DNA from: Rhizobiaceae bacterium
GTDB lineage: Bacteria; Pseudomonadota; Alphaproteobacteria; Rhizobiales; Rhizobiaceae
DNA length: 7,093 nucleotides
Reading direction: 5' to 3'
Assembly: GCA_028865845.1 (NCBI GenBank)
Contig: JAGWJK010000209.1
Coordinates: 1 to 7,093, forward strand
Below, piece by piece: positions 6,287-7,093 of this stretch. The translations under genes and the position numbers were made by a program. Positions within the stretch are counted from its first letter, which is position 1, and every line of letters starts with the position of its first letter. The notes beneath the pieces are model-generated. The model was given only the letters and a program-made list of their open reading frames with translations. It was not told the DNA's origin and did no database searches.

Positions 6287-6724
6287 ATGGGGAGACGAAA
6301 TCTCGACACCATGCGCGCCGCCGACCTCGCCTGGAACGAGCGGCGCTGGGATGATTATGCCGCTCTCATCGACGACGAACTGATGATCTTTGCGAGCGGC
6401 GAAGAGATGCCGCACCACAAGGCATGGCATATCAACCGGGCAAAAGCCTTCTGCATCGCATTTCCGGACGCACGGCTCGACATGGCACCCTATCTCGACC
6501 TGTTTATGAGCCATGACGGTTCAAAGACCTGTTCGGTTGCCACCTTCAGCGGAACGATGCACGGCTCGTTGCGACGCGGCAATCGGCTGATAGCGCCCAA
6601 TCACCGGCGATTCTCCATCACCCTCATGGCGATCTGCAAATGGCGGAACGGCAAGATCGTTGAGTTGCGGGAATTTTTCGATACCGTCCTGTTCGCACGC
6701 CAGCTCGATATTCCCCCCGCCTGA
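6287..6724 (+). CDS. SnoaL-like / NTF2-fold protein (putative ester cyclase family)
   Basis: This 145-aa protein fits the SnoaL-like polyketide cyclase/ester cyclase group of the NTF2 fold in length and pattern. It has an N-terminal helix pair (LDTMRAADLAWNERRWDDYAALID) and a central HHKAWHINRAKAFCIAFPDARLD segment equivalent to the usual His-rich stretch followed by FPD. A beta-sheet region (VATFSGTMHGSL) leads to the RNGKIVELREFFDTVLFARQL end, where Asp132 is the kind of acidic residue placed in the family's pocket. The ATG at 6287 is chosen because GGAGGG lies 8 bases upstream (6273-6278); the later in-frame ATG at 6311 has no well-spaced site. Many members are not cyclases, so substrate and activity are open. 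It precedes a DoxX-family gene by 11 bases, which suggests one operon. Confidence 0.8.
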   Translation: MGRRNLDTMRAADLAWNERRWDDYAALIDDELMIFASGEEMPHHKAWHINRAKAFCIAFPDARLDMAPYLDLFMSHDGSKTCSVATFSGTMHGSLRRGNRLIAPNHRRFSITLMAICKWRNGKIVELREFFDTVLFARQLDIPPA

Positions 6725-6735
6725 TGGAGATGACC

Positions 6736-7093
6736 ATGAGCAATCGATCCGAAGCCGGACCGGCCGACTGGTTCCAGAGTTTCCTTACCAGCCATCCGGT
6801 TCGCTGGGTGGCTCTGCTTTTTCTATGCTCGCCGTATCTGGTGAGCGCGAGTGCCAAGGTCAGCGATTTCAGCGTCGGCATCGACGAAATGACACGATAC
6901 GGCATGCTTCCGGCGGCACCCTACGCCGCTATCGTCACTCTCATCCAGCTTGGATGCTCCGTGATGATCCTGACGGGGTTTCTCCGCTGGATCGGCGCGC
7001 TGATGCTGGCGGCTTTCACGCTGGCGGCGACGTGCGTGGCGGAACCGTTCTGGAATGCACTTCCCGCGCAACGGCCGATGCAGATGGATCTGT
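6736..7093 (+). CDS. DoxX-family membrane protein (3' truncated by window end)
   Basis: The frame opens at ATG 6736 with GGAG 6 bases upstream (6726-6729) and stays open to the window end, giving 119 visible residues. An earlier in-frame ATG at 6730 touches the Shine-Dalgarno and is unlikely to be used. Hydrophobic segments lie at about 22-40 (WVALLFLCSPYLVSASAK), 62-82 and 84-102. The pattern of a first helix ending in K-x-x-DF, a GMLPAAPYAAIV loop, an LRWIGALMLAAFTLAATC helix and a following FW fits DoxX/DoxD-like small inner-membrane proteins. These are often about 130-170 aa with four helices, so perhaps one helix is missing here. DoxX proteins are linked to redox and thiol stress in some bacteria, but the role here is not shown. 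It lies directly behind the SnoaL-like gene. Confidence 0.8.
   Translation, partial: MSNRSEAGPADWFQSFLTSHPVRWVALLFLCSPYLVSASAKVSDFSVGIDEMTRYGMLPAAPYAAIVTLIQLGCSVMILTGFLRWIGALMLAAFTLAATCVAEPFWNALPAQRPMQMDL

Overview
The window looks like chromosome or megaplasmid DNA from a high-GC alphaproteobacterium of the Rhizobiales, in the Rhizobium/Agrobacterium/Sinorhizobium range. This is inferred from base composition, from a DUF982-like protein end at the left edge, and from the type of TPR regulator in the middle. No sequence search was possible, so the genus is not fixed. No RNA gene, insertion sequence, CRISPR array or phage gene was seen.

Left part (1-565): the last 20 codons of a plus-strand gene, then an AT-rich gap of about 250 bases. 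Next comes a small unrecognised plus-strand gene (315-509, 64 aa) with a near-ideal Shine-Dalgarno. It converges on the exporter operon, and a GCGGCCGC inverted repeat sits at the junction.

Middle (566-4150, minus strand): a tightly packed operon. In transcription order it holds a 72-aa acidic protein of unknown function (GTG start), an HlyD/YhiI-type membrane fusion protein, and two ABC-2 type permeases of the YhhJ/YbhR/YbhS kind. The last three are translationally coupled, with a 1-nt gap and a 4-nt overlap. They would form the inner-membrane and periplasmic parts of a drug or small-molecule exporter. No ATP-binding subunit is present in the window, which is the main oddity of the operon.

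Right part (4151-7093, plus strand): a 180-base divergent intergenic region carries overlapping inverted repeats built on CTGTT/AACAG. It separates the exporter operon from a 600-aa soluble regulator-like protein. That protein has a divergent winged-helix-like N-terminus, a TolB/FlgO-like alpha/beta domain and a TPR-like C-terminal half, a layout recalling HilA/CadC-type regulators. After a 153-base gap come a SnoaL-like (NTF2-fold) protein and, 11 bases later, a DoxX-family membrane protein cut off by the window end.

A working model, inferred only from layout, is that the TPR regulator controls the divergent exporter operon and perhaps the SnoaL/DoxX pair. Such a locus would respond to a toxic or redox-active small molecule by export and detoxification.
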